DNA from: Methylomonas sp.
GTDB taxonomy: Bacteria > Pseudomonadota > Gammaproteobacteria > Methylococcales > Methylomonadaceae
Assembly: GCA_026988195.1 (NCBI GenBank)
Contig: JALSLS010000452.1
Span: 1 to 6,842 of the forward strand
DNA length: 6,842 nt
Direction: 5' to 3'
The notes under the pieces were generated by a model, which saw only the letters and a list, made by a program, of their open reading frames with translations, was not told the origin of the DNA and did no database searches. Positions 5,687 to 6,842 of this stretch are shown piece after piece (the first letter of the stretch is position 1; every line of letters begins with the position of its first letter). The translations under genes were made by a program, and so were the position numbers.

Positions 5687-5860
5687 AAAAATAGAGCATA
5701 CACGATTAAACCGCTCATCCTTTTCGATAAGTTTTGGCCAATAAGTCTGATGTATTTCATTCAACCAACACAGTTCAAAATCAGAGAAGAGACCATGGAC
5801 AAAAACAATTACCAAGTCACTATCATTATGAACATACCAGCCCTGTGATAACTTGCTCAT
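5687..5860 (-). pseudogene. Alpha/beta hydrolase (lipase/esterase-like), truncated N-terminus
   Basis: On the reverse strand from ATG 5858-5860, about 58 codons resemble the N-terminus of small alpha/beta-hydrolase or DUF676-like esterases. DLVIVFVHGLFSD (15-27) carries the H-G oxyanion-hole motif after the first strand. CW and TYWPKLIEKDERFN (39-52) follow, matching the family pattern in which the protein then continues with a strand and the serine nucleophile. Here homology stops near residue 58 and the frame runs into the GC-rich block, ending at 5615 (81 residues in all). The nucleophile, acid and histidine of the triad are all absent, so the product cannot be an active hydrolase. The start is well supported: GAGAGGA (reverse, 5867-5873) is a good ribosome-binding site and a promoter lies upstream. 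The gene front is therefore intact while the rest was lost. It converges on brnA. Confidence 0.65.
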
Positions 5861-5908
5861 TGTTTATCCTCTCAAAATTAATTGTCGTCTAATATTCATA
5901 TTTAATTG

Positions 5909-5937
5909 AGTATAATTATAACGTTTTATGATGAAAA
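5909..5937 (-). promoter_or_regulatory. Possible promoter of the truncated hydrolase gene
   Basis: On the reverse strand, TTTTCA (5932-5937) and TATACT (5909-5914) are 17 bases apart. They match the sigma70 -35 and -10 boxes at 4 and 5 of 6 positions. Transcription would begin near 5902, about 40 bases before the ATG at 5860. An overlapping TATAAT lies in the same AT-rich stretch, but with a poorly spaced -35. Confidence 0.35.
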
Positions 5938-6025
5938 CAAATAGAGCAACTAGACAGAGTAATCACCATATAAAATTGAAGAATAACTGGTCTCAGAGTA
6001 ACGTTTAAAAAATTCAAGCACCAAG

Positions 6026-6105
6026 TCAATTCCCAACCTTCAATCCATCACCCGCGAAAACTTTCTTTCATTCGCCGTCACCAGCGTTAAATCAATCCCA
6101 CACCC
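6026..6105 (-). pseudogene. vapC: Second vapC remnant, decayed
   Basis: Bases 6025-6095 match the first vapC remnant (4626-4697) at about 63 of 72 aligned positions with one single-base gap. On the reverse strand the reading IDLTLVTANERKFSRV is clear. A one-base deletion then changes frame, and the Trp codon of the family ending N-W-L has become TGA (6026-6028). The homology stops about ten bases before the CAGGG end of the insertion sequence, which probably disrupted the gene. Non-functional. Confidence 0.7.
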
Positions 6106-6842
6106 CAGGGCCAACGCATTAAAATACTTATATAAAATAGTAATTTATGAGATATTCCTTATTTCAATATCAGGAACACCTCATGAGTGCTTGTATTAAA
6201 GATAGCTTTTCAACCATAAAAGACCCCCGTATCGATAGAAAGAAGCGTCACTCACTTACCGATATACTCGTATTAACAATCTGTGCCATGTTAAGTGGAG
6301 CTGAAGGTTACACTGCTATTGAAGAATTTGGCCACAGCAAAAAACAGTGGCTAAAAGGCTTTCTCGACTTAGAAAATGGTATTCCTTCTCACGACTGTAT
6401 ACGTTACGTGCTTATCCTACTTGAACCAGAGCAGTTACAACTCTCATTTGTTGATTGGGTTAATAACATAAAAGAAAAAATACCAGAGGTCATTGCTATT
6501 GATGGGAAGACCTCAAAAGGTAGCCAAAGTAAGTGCAAAGGTTTATCAGGGCTTCATATGGTAAGCGCATGGGCAACGACAAATAAACTTGTTCTTGCAC
6601 AAAAAGCAACCGAGGAGAAGTCCAATGAAATTACAGCCATTCCGTCATTACTCAAGCTTCTTGATCTGCAAGGCTGTATTGTAACAATTGATGCAATGGG
6701 TTGTCAGACAAGCATTGCAGAGCAAATAATAGAACAAGATGGTGATTACGTTCTTGGGTTGAAAGGCAATCAAGGGCTACTTCACAAAGGTGTTAAAGCT
6801 TACTTTCTAAATGCTCAACAGTCGGATTTTAAAAACACGCCT
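6106..6842 (+). mobile_element. ISAs1-family insertion sequence, left part
   Basis: The element is identified by its transposase. The left end is placed at CAGGGCCAACGCATT (6106-6120), because ISAs1-family ends usually begin CAGGG, because the point is 77 bases before the transposase start, and because vapC homology stops just before it. The right end and target duplication lie outside the window, so the boundary is not confirmed by an inverted partner. An alternative boundary a few bases further right (near 6120) cannot be excluded. Confidence 0.6.
6183..6842 (+). CDS. ISAs1-family DDE transposase, 3' end outside window
   Basis: The first 220 codons of a transposase that continues past the window edge; full-length members are about 370-380 residues. 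The N-terminal associated domain (about 1-95) has the pattern DPRIDRKKRHSLTDILVLTICAMLSGAE seen in two steps (14-27 and 28-41), then AIEEFG (45-50) and GIPSHDCIR (66-74). The catalytic core follows with the first Asp in VIAIDGKTSKGS (103-114, Asp107), LHMVSAW (124-130), and the second Asp in VTIDAMGCQ (167-175, Asp170). YVLGLKGNQ (189-197) is also characteristic. The third acidic residue should lie beyond the edge. The ATG at 6183 has AGGAA at 6172-6176 as ribosome-binding site. There is no frameshift in the visible part, so the copy may be active. It moves the element by cut-and-paste type DDE chemistry. Confidence 0.9.
   Translation, partial: MSACIKDSFSTIKDPRIDRKKRHSLTDILVLTICAMLSGAEGYTAIEEFGHSKKQWLKGFLDLENGIPSHDCIRYVLILLEPEQLQLSFVDWVNNIKEKIPEVIAIDGKTSKGSQSKCKGLSGLHMVSAWATTNKLVLAQKATEEKSNEITAIPSLLKLLDLQGCIVTIDAMGCQTSIAEQIIEQDGDYVLGLKGNQGLLHKGVKAYFLNAQQSDFKNTP

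Noticed and set aside
6106..6120. The vapC reading continuing as N-A-L-A-L-G into the IS end
   Set aside because: The residues resemble VapC but would add an insertion relative to the first copy. The bases fit the expected CAGGG start of an ISAs1-type end better.

Overview
The window is an AT-rich stretch (about one-third G+C by eye) of a bacterial genome. The protein families, the Shine-Dalgarno sites and the ISAs1-type transposase fit a gammaproteobacterium, but nothing here fixes the species. The region is accessory DNA: a defence and toxin-antitoxin neighbourhood with several broken genes and one insertion sequence, and no housekeeping gene.

Layout. Positions 1-269 are an upstream region ending in a strong sigma70-like promoter. 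Positions 270-895 hold a type II toxin-antitoxin pair, a ParD-like antitoxin overlapping a ParE/RelE-fold toxin by 4 bases. Positions 896-1327 are non-coding but highly structured. They hold a run of A-tracts spaced about 10 bases apart between inverted GGGGGTGTA ends, then a small CTTCGTG repeat cluster. Positions 1328-4598 carry a two-gene Hachiman anti-phage system: the HamA nuclease (DUF1837, PD-(D/E)XK-like) followed 2 bases later by the HamB superfamily 2 helicase. hamB is split by a one-base deletion-type frameshift exactly at helicase motif VI. As written it encodes a 490-residue product lacking motif VI and the C-terminal domain, and the remaining 350 codons continue in another frame.

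Positions 4599-5063 hold gene debris: a reverse-strand C-terminal VapC (PIN toxin) remnant, a 54-codon orphan tail, and a perfect 29-base hairpin. Positions 5064-5589 carry a BrnT toxin and BrnA antitoxin pair. Positions 5590-5860 hold the truncated N-terminus of an alpha/beta hydrolase on the reverse strand, fused to a GC-rich segment that may be the 3' end of a group II intron. Positions 6026-6105 hold a second, more decayed VapC remnant. The left end of an ISAs1-family element follows it, and the transposase gene runs off the right edge.

How the genes fit together. In Hachiman systems HamB senses or unwinds aberrant DNA and controls the HamA nuclease, giving population-level protection. 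ParDE and BrnTA are addiction or stress modules that commonly sit beside defence genes. The vapC remnants, the truncated hydrolase and the IS show repeated insertion and deletion. The Hachiman copy is probably inactive unless the frameshift is a sequencing error or is bypassed. I found no convincing wholly new system. The least explained items are the phased A-tract element and the orphan tail with its palindrome.
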